DNA of 64,000 bases from assembly GCA_010909725.1 (NCBI GenBank), contig JAACMV010000002.1, positions 620,001 to 684,000 of the forward strand, given 5' to 3'. Under the pieces are notes generated by a model, which made no database searches, was not told the origin of the DNA, and saw only the letters and a list, made by a program, of their open reading frames with translations. This DNA is from Picochlorum sp. 'celeri'. Taxonomy: Eukaryota; Chlorophyta; Trebouxiophyceae. Of this stretch, positions 11,454 through 22,631 are shown piece by piece; the first letter of the stretch is position 1, and the number at the start of each line of letters is the position of its first letter. Made by a program: the position numbers and the translations under genes.

Positions 11454-12623
11454 TTAAATATTTCCCTCTCGCATGATTTTCGACACTATTCTGATGTGTT
11501 CTTCATCAAGTGATAAAGTTCTGGTTTTACTCAATTTCTCATAATCAGGATCCCCATTATCATGGAACACTCTTTTTATATTGTTCCACTTGTCATGCAT
11601 GTCGCGATTTGTAAAAGATATGATATCCGTTTTCAACTTTCGATCTTTAGGTTCGAGGCGTGGATCTTTAAGAGGAAAAAGCCCTGCATATTTTTTTGAA
11701 GCCTCCTCCATAAGATCTTTCCATGGGTTTTTGTTCATGTAAGTTTCCTCCAAAAGCTTAATCATTGCGTCTGTTCGTTCTTTTGTCCATTTCACAGCAC
11801 GTCGCTTTGAACCAGTTACAGGAGTTTTCATCTCCTCGTGCACCCTCTTCACACCAGACTTTTGGGTGCTATCAGGTGCCGGTAATATTTGATATTGGAC
11901 ACCATCAACATCCTCTCCCTGGAAAATTCTTTGCATTTTCCTAATGCTTTCATCATCAGAGAATTTAAGATGTGAGAAGGATCCCTGTGCGGCTCTGGCT
12001 TTGGATTCATGAATCATGGAGTCTTGAACTTTCTTGTCATTTGAGGCCTGTATCACAACCTTTGTCGTCAAATGATACTCATTGTCGATAACAAAGTCAA
12101 ACCTACTCAAAAAGTTTTCAAACATATGCGGTCCCTCTTCCGTCAGCTCTACTTGTTTTCCTTGGCTTTGGACCCAAACCAACTGATACTTGTCAATCTG
12201 GGAAAAAACGCCCTTTTTCAAACTTTCCCTGAATATTCGCCTTTTCAAATATTTGACAGATTCATACATAGGGACAGACACTTGTATGGGACTCATTATC
12301 AGTGGTACATCCACGATGAATTTGATCAACACGCCAATTCTTGACCCTATCTTGAAAATGGCATCATCTGTGTTCATCTGCTGGACAACTACATCCAGCT
12401 CTTGTGGATCCAAATGAGTCGCGAGAAGAGCAATCTCACTTTTACCTATCGCATCATTTGACACCTCTTCTTCATTCTCCTCGACTTCTGAGTCGGATAT
12501 TATTACATCCTGAGGCCGCTCCTCCTGCTCCAGCTCTTGTTCCTCCTGCTGTTCTTCCACCACGCCATGCTCCTCCTCGTTTATTTCTACTTCCTCTTGA
12601 CTGTGTGGACTCTCCTCAACCAT
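11454..12623 (-). CDS. Ubiquitin-like plus Myb (telobox-like) DNA-binding protein
   Basis: 389 residues from the first ATG; an upstream GTG-initiated extension was not used. The N-terminal ~70 residues are extremely Glu-rich. A ubiquitin-like segment follows (residues ~120-215, from IKFIVDVPLIMSPIQV through YLKRRIF). The C-terminal domain (from ~290) is a single Myb/SANT repeat beginning VKWTKERTDAMIKLLEETY and ending RDMHDKWNNIKR, which resembles the telobox consensus VDLKDKWRN. Plant telomere-binding TRF-like proteins (TRP1/TBP1) combine a central ubiquitin-like domain with a C-terminal telobox Myb, so a double-stranded telomere-repeat binder is a reasonable inference. It could instead be a general Myb/SANT transcription factor. 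Its stop lies 11 nt from the convergent carrier gene's stop. Confidence 0.6.
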   Translation of the reverse strand: MVEESPHSQEEVEINEEEHGVVEEQQEEQELEQEERPQDVIISDSEVEENEEEVSNDAIGKSEIALLATHLDPQELDVVVQQMNTDDAIFKIGSRIGVLIKFIVDVPLIMSPIQVSVPMYESVKYLKRRIFRESLKKGVFSQIDKYQLVWVQSQGKQVELTEEGPHMFENFLSRFDFVIDNEYHLTTKVVIQASNDKKVQDSMIHESKARAAQGSFSHLKFSDDESIRKMQRIFQGEDVDGVQYQILPAPDSTQKSGVKRVHEEMKTPVTGSKRRAVKWTKERTDAMIKLLEETYMNKNPWKDLMEEASKKYAGLFPLKDPRLEPKDRKLKTDIISFTNRDMHDKWNNIKRVFHDNGDPDYEKLSKTRTLSLDEEHIRIVSKIMREGNI

Positions 12624-13164
12624 TAGTTTAGAATAACAAAAGGCAGTCAACCCTGAATCAGTATTCACAAATACCTACTTGCTCACGTTCACTAGGAACA
12701 GTCGTAAAGTCTGCCAACAACACACCACTATGTCAACAGACGCACCGTCTAGTCACTATTTTAAGAATTTTAATGGTAATTAGCCCTCGGTGTGAGCCTG
12801 TCACGCACTTCTACAGAATAGTGAGAAGTGCCAATTTTCAAATTCGAGAGCGTGTTTTCTCAGACCACAAGAGCGTGGAGCATAGGACACGGTGGTGCTA
12901 CTAATAAGAATACTATTCGTTTTAATACAAGCAATTGTCGGTCTGCGATACACCCTCATAACGGTAATTCCGAGTCTCGCAATCAGACTGTCCGATTCCC
13001 TGGAGTCCAGGTGAGATGAGAATCTGAGTCTTCGTCTTTACATACGTGAACAGTGCGATACTGCAACATTGGGAGAAGAGAACCACCTAAATACTTGAAA
13101 TTACATGACAAACATAAAATTCACAGGCTCTTGGGCCTCGTGAGAAAACATTCAGGCTGCTGAA
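12624..13164. other. Intergenic stretch, nothing recognised
   Basis: About 540 bases between the Ubl-Myb start and the Rubisco activase stop. A 63-codon plus-strand open frame at 12828-13019 has no family resemblance. No tRNA-like folds, repeats or convincing exons were found. It should hold the Ubl-Myb promoter and the Rubisco activase 3' UTR. Confidence 0.5.
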
Positions 13165-14848
13165 TTACTGAGAGTAGTTCTCTGGGAGAGAGGTTCCTCC
13201 GGATCCAGCCAAAGCGGCTCCGCTCATGTACTCATCAGCAAGCTGCACACGTCTGACATTCTCCTGCTCCTCGACGATCAAGTTTCCGTACTTCATGAGG
13301 GTAGCGAGGGACATGGCTGGCTTCTCGAACTCAACCTTTCCTTCGCGAGAGTTCACAAGGCGGGCTCCAATGTTCTCGACACCAGTGTTTGCGATGAAAT
13401 CACGGACCTTGTCATCATAGACACGGGCACGGAGGGCACCGAAGAAATCAATGGACTGTCCTGGGAAGGCATCGACCAATGTCTCGATATCCTTTGGATC
13501 CACGTTGTCGAACTGGAAGATTCCAGTGCACACTCCGATACGGTCAGATCGGGTTGGGTTCCAGTAGTACTTCTCCATACGTCCATCACGAATAAGAGGG
13601 GCATAGAGAGTGGAGAAATCGTTACCGGTACAGATGATTGGCACACGTGGAATATCCTCGTTCTTGTACACACCTGGAAGCTGCACATTTGTTGGGTTAT
13701 CAGCAATGTTCATCAATGTGGCGTTCACCATCTGGTTGTTCACAGTGTACTGGGTGGCATCTCCCATGCGTCCAGCTCCGGCATCGAGATCGTTAATGAA
13801 GAGAGCACACATCTTTCCCTTCTTGATGATGTCAGATGCCTCACGATAACGCTGACGGATCAACTTGGCTGGCTCTCCGGCGTTTCCAGACTCCAACTCT
13901 CCGGCAGACATGACAATTGGGGCAATGCCGAGCTTCTTGAAGGCAAGACCGCACTGGAAGGTCTTACCCTGTCCCTTTCCTCCCCAAATACCCAAAATCA
14001 ATGGAACCTTAATCTTTGGCAAGTCCAGGAAGTTCTTGGCGACGTGGATGGAGATCTTGTCCAAGAAAGCTGGAGAGATGTAGAATCCATCCTCAATGTT
14101 GTTGAAAGAGCGGGCGGCCTGAGAGAGGTACTCCTCAGAGGAGAGAATGGCATTGTGGGTTCCATCCTGTCCCTGCTGTCCCTGGAAGAGGGAGTCAACC
14201 ATCTGACGTCCACGCTGAATATCCTGCTGATCATCGGACATATCCTGGTCAGCATCAATTCCTCTCCAGCGTCCCTTGTGGGACTTCTGACCGTGGTTGC
14301 CAGAAGCCATGGCAACAGTGCGGGCCTGCAACACAAACACAATACATATTAGTTCAGTTATACCATGTAATTGATAGGCCGACACATGTGGCTCCGTGGC
14401 CTCCTCAGCCAACCCAAACACCCACTCCCTAGTGTGACCCCGAAAAGTCTACTACACCCAGTTCCGTGAACGGGCCCGCCCACAACCACTCCCAGGCCAT
14501 TCGTCACAACGGCACCTGCTGCGACATTATTTAACATATACATACCTTGTTGGCACCGAATCTGGATCCCTGGCGGGAAGCGCGGAAACCGACGCTCTTT
14601 CCGGTGATGCTGCATAACACACATGTCGCACATGTCAGAACACTGTCACCCAACTCCGGTTTTCCAAGAGTACTATCACAAAAGCACTGAGCAATAACTC
14701 TTATAGAAGGAAAATTTTGCCTCCGAAGTGCGAATGACTTCCCTCGGAGCCCAAAAACACCGTGGTAGAAACATGGTGCAAGATTCTCCAACAACAAAAC
14801 AAACACACGTGAAACATACCTTGCGTTCAAAGTTTGGTGTGCAATCAT
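13165..14848 (-). CDS. RCA: Rubisco activase, green type, plastid-targeted
   Basis: AAA+ chaperone that removes sugar-phosphate inhibitors from Rubisco in the chloroplast stroma. Three exons, 14848-14820, 14609-14546 and 14325-13165, join in frame to 417 residues. The first two short exons and the start of the third encode a basic, serine-rich transit peptide (ending about ANKARTVAMA). The mature N-terminus has RWRGID and [10 protein letters not shown], matching green activases. Walker A is GGKGQGKT and Walker B is [10 protein letters not shown]. The sensor/arginine-finger region includes [11 protein letters not shown]. It ends [13 protein letters not shown] without the redox-regulated cysteine extension, so it is a short (beta-like) form. 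This gene is the strongest evidence for a green-lineage plastid. Confidence 0.95.
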
Positions 14849-15046
14849 ATTGATAATGTTGAAATATATCCTTGGTTGCAGGAAGAATGCGACAGAAAAA
14901 AAGTATCAATTAGATATGTTGTATTGGAGGACTTTCGCAGGCTTATCATGATCATCACTGACGAATTCGTGGGTCACCATTGGTGACTCACCAACATGGC
15001 CGAGAGATCCACCGAGATGGAAGATGATCCCAATCAATCTGAGCAT

Positions 15047-15621
15047 TCAATCGAATCCCAATGCCCAATCCCATGACGAGAGCCTTCCCAAGAGATCACC
15101 GTTTGAACAAGGCCTTGCAGAGTTGGGTTGGTACAGAAGGCGCTGCCAAAGCTCTCTAGGTATTCTGACAGTACGTCGCATATGATACGCGGAATACGAA
15201 CCATTTGGTGAATAATAGTGGGATAGCATGTATACGTCGAAAATATCCCGGCAGAAGAGCAGGCAGTGTCCTTTGTCTACCATACTCTCGCAGAGTACGA
15301 GAGTTGGGAGGCTGGTGGCACCAGCTGAAATTTCAGGCCCTTTGAAGGGGGCCTTGCACTATCTCTCCTTCTCTGTGCTTGTACGCCTTTGTCACGTACA
15401 GACACCCCACAGTACTCTCTATACATCTCCTTGGTGAAGATGATGTCGTTCAATGGCCCACGGTGAGAAGAATCTCCTCTTCCAAAGAAGGCTGACGTGG
15501 CAGACACCCCTGCCCCTTCCAGACCGGTCTGGTCCTCCCGTAGTAGTAGGGTCACCTCTACTGTTCCCGTGTGTGGAATTACAAGTCTGAAGTACAACCA
15601 CTTTTCCACTATTTTTGGCAT
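15047..15621 (-). CDS. Hypothetical small protein, two exons
   Basis: Exon 15621-15286 begins with an ATG and encodes 112 residues, then stops almost at once unless spliced. A donor GTATGG is followed by an acceptor GGCAG after 15142, and exon 15142-15047 gives a phase-0 join and a 143-residue product ending WALGFD. The first half is beta-like (LVIPHTGTVEVTLLLRED). The second half is arginine-rich. I do not recognise it. The opposite strand also has an open frame (ATG at 15016) with its own donor-like site, so strand and structure remain uncertain. Confidence 0.45.
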
Positions 15622-15731
15622 TTAAGAGGCTTTCAAGTGCATAGGAGGATACTTAAGGTCGAAGTAGTACAGTTGCAGCAATTGGCGTGATTTTTGTTTG
15701 AGTGTGGTTTGGATCTGTCTGTGAATACGAT

Positions 15732-16236
15732 ATGGATAGTGACGACAGGGATACAAAGTATGTTTGTTTTTGATATTTGGGTTAATATGGGTCTGTGGTT
15801 ATGCTAGGTTTTGTCGTGTACCTCTGAGTCAATATTCGTCTCCTTCTCGGGCACGTGACAGTCGGACACGTACTCATGAGGTTTCTGATGATGCAGGGTG
15901 AAGATATCGAGCGCCAAAAAGCCTGGAGTGTATGTCGGTGCATCACAGAAAGTGTTGGCGGAACATGGGATTGTGAGGTTGTCTGCTTTGGGTGCTGCCA
16001 TGAGCTCCCTGGTGACTGTTGCTGAGATTTTGAAAACCAAAGATCTCGCAGTGGAGAAGAAAGTTATGATTTCCCTGGAAGAGTTTGAAAATGATGATGA
16101 ATCAGGAACAACGAGGAGGAAGCCAAAGCTCGAGGTGGTGTTGGAGAGATCGGATAACTTTGAAGAGGCAGTCAAAAAGGATGAAGCCGAGAGGGCTGAG
16201 CGCAGGAGGATTCGCCAAGCAGCAGCGGCAGAATAA
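15732..16236 (+). CDS. Alba-domain nucleic-acid-binding protein
   Basis: Small DNA/RNA-binding protein of the Alba family (RNase P/MRP Pop6/Rpp25-related and plant Alba proteins). Exons 15732-15757 and 15897-16236 join in phase 2 to give 121 residues. The Alba signatures are VKISSAKKPGVYVGASQKV and, downstream, VRLSALGAAMSSLVTVAEIL then VEKKVMISLEEF, as in the eukaryotic family. The C-terminal 45 residues are charged (Lys/Glu/Arg). A second acceptor inside the intron (TAG before 15809) would give a truncated 39-residue product, so alternative 3' splice choice is possible. Confidence 0.82.
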
Positions 16237-16269
16237 CATTAAATAGGAGTTTGTTGTTTAAGACATTTG

Positions 16270-17369
16270 TTACTGAATATCTTTCATCAAAGATTCAAGA
16301 TCATCATCCTGGATGTCTCCATGGTCGTCATCCTGATCAGGGGGATCTAGGGCATCCTCCTTGGTCAATTCATTCAAATACTCGTCTAAATCAGAATCTT
16401 CCTCGTGCTCGTCGTCGTCATCTTGAACAGCACTGCTATCAATGTCTTCCAAATATTCTTCTAAATCTGGATCAACCTCCAATACTTTGCTGTCAGAAGT
16501 CAACTCGTTATCCCCAAGATCCTCTGTATCACTTGTGGGTACACCATCCTCGAGGTGAGTCTGATCCACTGGCAAGAATTTAGATACATCGACTCCCGCT
16601 GATTCCCCTGCTTTCACTACTGCCGATGAGGCTTTTCGACTCAGGCTTCGAAATTGCGTCTCTAAATAATCGAATGGCGCAGAATCCTGTTGCTTTCTCC
16701 CCATGTTGCTTTCCTTGGGCAGGGGCATCCCCTCCTTCCATGCAAATGCCATACTTGGCAATGCATCCTTCATCAACTGAAAGTATGTATCCCAAAATTC
16801 CCCATCATCCATATATTTGGGACACAAGACGAAACGAAGCTCATCAATCTCCTTGACACTGCGCACAAGAAGCATTGCATGCCTCTCCTGCCACGCATTC
16901 AAGCGACTCTGATTGGGTGCATCAGACAAAGTCGTGTCATGACTTCTGGTCTGCTGATAATCACGAAATGCACTAAAGTCTAGTTGCTTCACGGACTCGA
17001 TATATTCTTTTGTGATTCCATAGTCCTCCATTTCTCGCACGAGGTCCTCCTGCATCCAAAACTCAAATCAATGAGATGTTGCGTCAACAAGAGACAGCAA
17101 ACCAACTCACCTGGCTCTCCTTTTTCGCTATAGCGTCCTGTTTCTGCTGCAAACTCATAGCCTTGAATTGTTTTGAGGCTTCTTCTGCTGTTGATTCCGC
17201 GAATTCCTGAACAGAAACACGCCATTATTCCTGTACTAGTCCAATACCTAATTGCAATGTGTGCATACATATCTCTAGGATAACGAACCTTGCTCCTCTT
17301 GGACACCATTTCAGCCACATCCCTGGCTTTGGCAGCTGTTTCTAAGGCAGATTTCCAAAATGCATCCAT
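16270..17369 (-). CDS. BSD-domain protein
   Basis: Three exons, 17369-17289, 17206-17111 and 17049-16270, all phase 0, encode 318 residues. The BSD domain is marked by ELRFVLCPKYMDDGEFWDTY (residues ~125-145), matching the conserved FxLxPxx(M)...FW..YF pattern. BSD domains occur in TFIIH p62, synapse-associated and plant proteins; the architecture here (helical N-terminus, BSD, long acidic tail) is that of the short plant/animal BSD-domain proteins of poorly known role. The C-terminal 90 residues are almost all Asp/Glu/Ser. The first in-frame ATG is at 17369. Confidence 0.78.
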
Positions 17370-17701
17370 TTCTACTGGTTCCAACGTCGATCACTTGAAC
17401 AGAAATGACACTGCGCTTGTCACTCTACCCGTAGATTTACATCCATGATATCACCGATGTATTCACTATCAAATTCTTCTGTAGTTGCCCCCAAAGAGGA
17501 GATATGATTTGATTGACAAGTAAAATTTAGCTTTTTCCTTGCGATTTATTAAGGAATCGTTGTTGACGAAACCACAAGAGCCTCAGATTTCACAATCCAA
17601 CCCATTTCAATTACTATCTACGATACTGGAGCGATAAATAAGACACAAAGGAGTGTACTATTGCTCAGATCATAACGTGACGCCTTGGCTTTCTGTCCAA
17701 A
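17370..17701. other. Divergent intergenic region between the BSD and PSF1 genes
   Basis: About 330 bases separate two gene starts facing away from each other. No open frame of interest or repeat is visible; it probably contains both promoters. Confidence 0.5.
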
Positions 17702-18699
17702 ATGTCTCAGGGTTTTTGTAGGACAGGTTTTGATTTGCTCGCTGAAGTCGCTCATGTTCCACCTGAAAATATTCCAGTGTTTAATGTACGATCGTCGATG
17801 AACTCGTATCGTGGTAGATTGCGTTCTTTTGAATTCCGTAGACGTTTGACTGACCGTTCCGAGTTCTAATCCCGTTTTTCAACTGTCCCTGTGCAGGACG
17901 ATGCATTTAGAAATGTCATTGATGAAGTTCAATTGCAGCATGATCAACTGAACTCGGTATTTGAGTGCGTCTTATCTCGATGGCAGTTGGAGAGTTTGAA
18001 TTTGGACTTGCTGACCTTGTGCATGCTATGATTTGCAGAAATGCGTTTGCCCGTCATCAAGAGAATAGACAACAATCCAATGCTGAAGCAAGCGAGTCAC
18101 AAGCTGATCCATCTCTAATGTGGTATGGGTCCGAAGCAGAAGCAACAGAGGTGATGGTGTACCATACAGCAATTCTGCGAAATAAGCGGCTTTTAATGGC
18201 ATACACGTACGTCGTTGAAATCTTGTTTAGATTTGACAGTCAATGTTTTAAAAACTCGTTGTTTATACAGAAAGAGGCGGCTAGATTTGCTCCGTGACTT
18301 GAGATGGACCCATGGTGTCATTCCAGAACAAGCCAAAGTAAATGTGACACCTCAAGAACAGCACTTTTTTCGTGAATATTCAAAATTGCTTTCAAAATAC
18401 ATGCGATCCACAGAGATGGGTGGGGTTGGGCTCGATTTGACCGCTGTACGTGATGATGTGCTTTAGAATGTTGACATCTGTGCTGTGGATATATAATTTT
18501 TGTTTCATGGATTCTTGTATCGGCTTTGCAGGATCCTGATCCACCAAATGACCCATACATCCAGGTTCGTGTCATGAAGGACTATGGAGAGGTGACTTTC
18601 AGCAACGGGTCTGTTAATTTGAGGGAAGGTTTGTCTCTCTGGCTTCTGCGAGATGAAGCTCATACGTTGATGATGGAAGGCGTTTTAGAATGCGTTTGA
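17702..18699 (+). CDS. PSF1: GINS complex subunit PSF1
   Basis: Subunit of the GINS tetramer, which joins MCM2-7 and CDC45 to form the replicative CMG helicase. Five exons, 17702-17785, 17897-17964, 18039-18206, 18271-18445 and 18532-18699, give 220 residues with consistent phases. Diagnostic segments are AILRNKRLLMAYTYKRR spread over exons 3-4, RDLRWTHGVIPEQ, a YSKLLSKYM helix, and in the last exon PYIQVRVMKDYGEV with a C-terminal domain ending LMMEGVLECV. This matches PSF1 including its linker and C-terminal B-domain. The length is slightly above the usual ~200 because of an acidic/Gln insertion in exon 3. Confidence 0.9.
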
Positions 18700-18758
18700 A
18701 GTCGATATGCAATTGCTAAATTTTCATTTATATGTTATTTCCATGTAATTTTTCCATC

Positions 18759-19944
18759 ATGCCGATTGAAATATTCGAGAAGAAAGACCAAATGAGGTCG
18801 TACAGCCGCTCAAAACGGTCAAACGGTCTGCGAGTGGGCTTTGTACCCACGATGGTGCGACATTCATGCTGATTGTCTCGTTGATTTATATAATGAATAG
18901 TAATGTATATATTTGTATAATGTTAGGGGTATTTGCACGAGGGCCATCTTTCTTTGCTGCGGGCAGCCAGGTTCGTCTCTTGCTTGTTCCAAGGACATGA
19001 TCTCACGTTGATGAGGCATAACGTATCATTTTTCGGTACAGAGAGTCTTGTGACGTTGTGATTGCTTCAATCTATGTCAATCCAACACAATTTTCGGTGC
19101 AAGAAGACTTCAGCATCTATCCTAAGAATATTGTATGTGCACTTGCATGATTGCAGTTTGTGGTTGTCTGTCCTGGTATTAACATGTGTTGTTCTCTCTG
19201 CTTACAGGAAGAAGACATTGCAAAGTTGAAAAGCGTTTCATGTGATGCGCTGTTTTTACCCTCAACATTGTACGTGTCTACTGAGGATGATTCCATGGTG
19301 GTTGGGGCAGAAGAAGTGGGAGAGAGGCATGGGCACAGCACATGGGTAGACGTTGGATACCTGTCAGAGGGACTCTGTGCGTCCAGTAGACCCCATTTTT
19401 TCAGAGGTGTTGCCACAGTAGTAACAAAATTATTTAATATTGTCGAGCCAGATGCGGCATTTTTTGGGAAAAAGGACTACCAGCAGTACAAGGTAATCTC
19501 CCGCCTCGTACGGGATTTAGATTTTGATATTGACATAGTTGGAGTATCCATCGAGAGAGAGGAGGACGGTTTAGCTATGAGTAGTCGAAATGCTCTTTTA
19601 TCTCCAGATATGAGAGCAGTGGCACCCATCATATACCAGTCTCTATGTCGTGCGAAGGAGAGGAGCAGAAGAGAGGGACGTATTTCTGCAGAAACATTGA
19701 CATCTGCAATTGGAGAGAGTATCAAAGGTGCGATAATTTCATTTCATTTCTTTAAAATTCCGGATTGCTTGCTCAACACATTTTAATATGAATCGATGTA
19801 GAGAAAGGTGGTATCGTTGATTATATCAATTTGGTAGACAAAGACAGTTTGACTCCGTTAGATGAAAGCAAAGAGGGAGCCTCGCTGATTGCGATTGCAG
19901 CATTCTTTGGACAAGTACGTCTCCTAGACAATATCGAATTGTGA
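18759..19944 (+). CDS. panC: Pantothenate synthetase
   Basis: Condenses pantoate and beta-alanine with ATP to make pantothenate (vitamin B5), the coenzyme A precursor. Five exons, 18759-18854, 18927-18970, 19042-19132, 19208-19727 and 19802-19944, give 297 residues. The ATP-binding signature FVPTMGYLHEGHLSLLRAA spans the exon 1-2 junction. Further hallmarks are IYVNPTQF, the TVVTKLFNIVEPDAAFFGKKDYQQ segment (split here as separate motifs) and DGLAMSSRNALLS (KMSKS-like loop). It starts only 59 nt after the PSF1 stop, in the same direction. No obvious targeting peptide, so probably cytosolic as in plants. Confidence 0.93.
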
Positions 19945-19959
19945 ATGCTATCTATCTAT

Positions 19960-21131
19960 CTATTTCCTTAATCTATCAACCACATCGCATGGAAGAGCAA
20001 GGGTAGGATCAATTGGTTTGAGCCCCTCATACCCCATCAAAGACAAGCCTGCAATGCCGAAAAACGTGTGATACACATCAACCTCATCTTCGGGTCTATC
20101 AGATATGCCTCCATCGATTTCATCCTGACAATCAAGAATGAAATCAATCAGCTTATTTTGGTCTATCCAGTGCAGTCTTTTCAGGATTGACAGTGCAGAT
20201 AAGCACCACCAAGAGTAGCAGACATCCTGTAGTTTTTCTGGTCTGCCATTCAAACCACCAGAATCTGTCTGTCGCTCAGCCAGCCTGCATGGCACCAGGG
20301 AGTCCACAAAATGACAATCAGTAAACATTCATAGCAGTATATTCTTATATTGTTGCGACAGTGACATCACGCACCACCAACACAGCAAATCTGTATCAAT
20401 CCTATCCAGAGAGTTTGCAATGTCGAGTGCTGCTACACAGGTGAAAACTTGGCCTGCATGTGACTCATTTCCTGGGACAGATCCATACCCTCCATCAAAA
20501 TTTTGACATTTAACTATAAACTCTACTGCACGTTTCATGTCAATATCTTCTAACCGATTCAGAATCCTTAGCGAAGCTAATGCACAGTATGAAAATCGTG
20601 TATCCACCTCGCCAGTATGATCTCCAACAAAAGACCCATCTTCTTGCTGTAAACCTTTAATATCTGCAAAGTCCTTCATTATATTAGTTTCAATTCATTA
20701 CAAAAAGAATTGATAATACGCACATAGGACGATTTTGTCCGCATCCACAAGATGCAGGCTATCCAGCATGACCAAAATTTGCAGGGCACTCAAGGTGTAC
20801 AAGAGGTGTGGATCGTTCCTCTCGCTTGCTCCAAATCCACCACAATCCTTGTAACAACTCATCACCCAATCCAAAAGCTCACTCTTATCCAGTGAATCGT
20901 CTGTTCCGAGCAAATACAGAGCAGAAAGACCCCAATACACTCCACTCAAACGAAAGTGCTCCGTCGCATAATACTCGAAAGACGTCGTATTCTACAAGCA
21001 TGATCAAGTATGAAACATCATCATAGCACATAAAGGAATTAGAGTGGATGATCGCAACAGACCTTGCTTATCTTAACGACATAACTTGTATGCAACTCCG
21101 TGAGGAGAACCTCGCGACCTTGCCTCACCAT
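19960..21131 (-). CDS. RABGGTB: Rab geranylgeranyltransferase beta subunit
   Basis: Catalytic beta subunit that attaches geranylgeranyl groups to C-terminal cysteines of Rab GTPases. Four exons, 21131-21063, 20991-20724, 20663-20375 and 20284-19960, give 316 residues (the family is about 330). Prenyltransferase alpha-alpha barrel repeats are evident: [28 protein letters not shown] and [13 protein letters not shown]. Zinc ligands are expected in the segment DVCYSWW and at the later His of YHTFFG. A small CTAT repeat overlaps the stop codon, and the stop is 15 nt from the convergent pantothenate synthetase stop. Confidence 0.9.
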
Positions 21132-21179
21132 AGGTCCGCTTGTATGATATGAGTCATTAAATATTTGTGAATAATTTAT

Positions 21180-22504
21180 TCATTTGCCTAGAGCTGGTCC
21201 GCAGAATGTAAGAGTGATAAGAAGTGCCTCCTCTGTTCTGATGGTCCTCGAGCCTTGGTCAGGGCAGACATTCAAATATCTATCGAATAGAGTCGATGGC
21301 TCAGAATGCTTTGCTGACAATGGATCGTTTTCTAGACAGTACTCAAGACCTTGGGGCCCACCAATGACTATCAATGCATGTTTGTAGTTTGGAAAGGCTA
21401 GGGAGCAGCAGTCAACTTGCTCACCTCTTTCCGACGTGCCTATTGTCAAATCATATCCTCCTGCATGTAATACAACCAAACACAGTCATCTCGACCACGT
21501 TAAATTGAATCAATGACATCTATTTTGTATCCTACCTTCGAATGGTCCCTCATGGAGCATACCATCGATATTTTTGGCAAGACGAACTGAATATCCCCAA
21601 TACTTTCCACTTTTGCTCTTTGGATCTGCACAAGGAAACCTTTTCTATTAGCATGGATCACCCAGCCATGAGTGAGTCCGTAAAATTCTTTCACAAGCTT
21701 TCGTACCAAGAGGATTTGATAAGTAACCCCGAAGATATTCTGTATCATTCAGAGAAACAATCTGCTCTTTGGGCCCCAAATACAAAGTTACCCGTACTCC
21801 TGTTGGCAACCGAGAGTCCACAACAGCATTCTGCATCGAATACAAAGTGAATAAAAGATATACTCTTGTTTTCATATGTGTGTAATATCAACATACTTTG
21901 TCCAATCCAATGTCGATAATGGATTCGCTAAGGCCTTCATCAAACCCCCAAACAACACCCTCCCTGTATTCACACCATTCATTAGATCTCATATGGTGCG
22001 GTGCATCCAAGGGGGGCAGCATCCCAGCAAACTTCAAATCAGGGTGCATTGGAATCAGAGCCCTGCAAAGGATCGTGCACGACGATTACATGAACAGATT
22101 ATGTGAAAAGGTGCGTCACACTCAACATACTTCCTCAGATACTGTGGTGTCTCCATGAACTGCAACACACGGGCAAACAGAGCCGAGGCGGCACTGATTT
22201 CCTCATTCCCATATTTCGGACCATCGTCAAGAACTATGACTTCATCAATATTGAATATGGCAGCTGCTCTTGCAAGTTGACCAGCTAACAGCGTACCCAA
22301 GTCCTGACTCTGTGCATTTTCGATACACGATGCACCAATTGCAACAGAGACGGTACGTGTTACACTACATATGTTATTTCATTGATCCATTAGTACGGTT
22401 ACCCTGTGCATCGAGGTGGAATTGCCTCATAACAGGCATGCGCCATGTTTGCCATGCAGCAATACTTACCCGAAAGAATCTGTCTCTTTCTGTTTATCTC
22501 CCAT
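21180..22504 (-). CDS. SPOUT1: SPOUT1 (C9orf114-like) putative RNA methyltransferase
   Basis: A member of the DUF171/SPOUT superfamily with a trefoil-knot SAM-binding fold; the human protein is linked to spindle function (CENP-32) and RNA methylation. Six exons, 22504-22470, 22364-22131, 22062-21897, 21830-21707, 21625-21536 and 21460-21180, give 309 residues with all phases consistent. Signature pieces are LAGQLARAAAIFNIDEVIV, KALIPMHPDLKFAGMLPPLD, KYWGYSVRLAKNID, GGYDLTIGTSERG and CPDQGSRTIRTEEALLI. The knot lies at the C-terminus. The start ATG is only 12 codons before the first intron. Confidence 0.9.
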
Positions 22505-22631
22505 CTGTATGATTAAAATTCATACACTTATAATTAATATTATGACGCTTTAGTTTTAGATATGGCAAAATCAAAGTAGACACTTTGAAGTTGAGACAGA
22601 TGCAGCTGTTTTTCAAACCAAGAGATCCACT

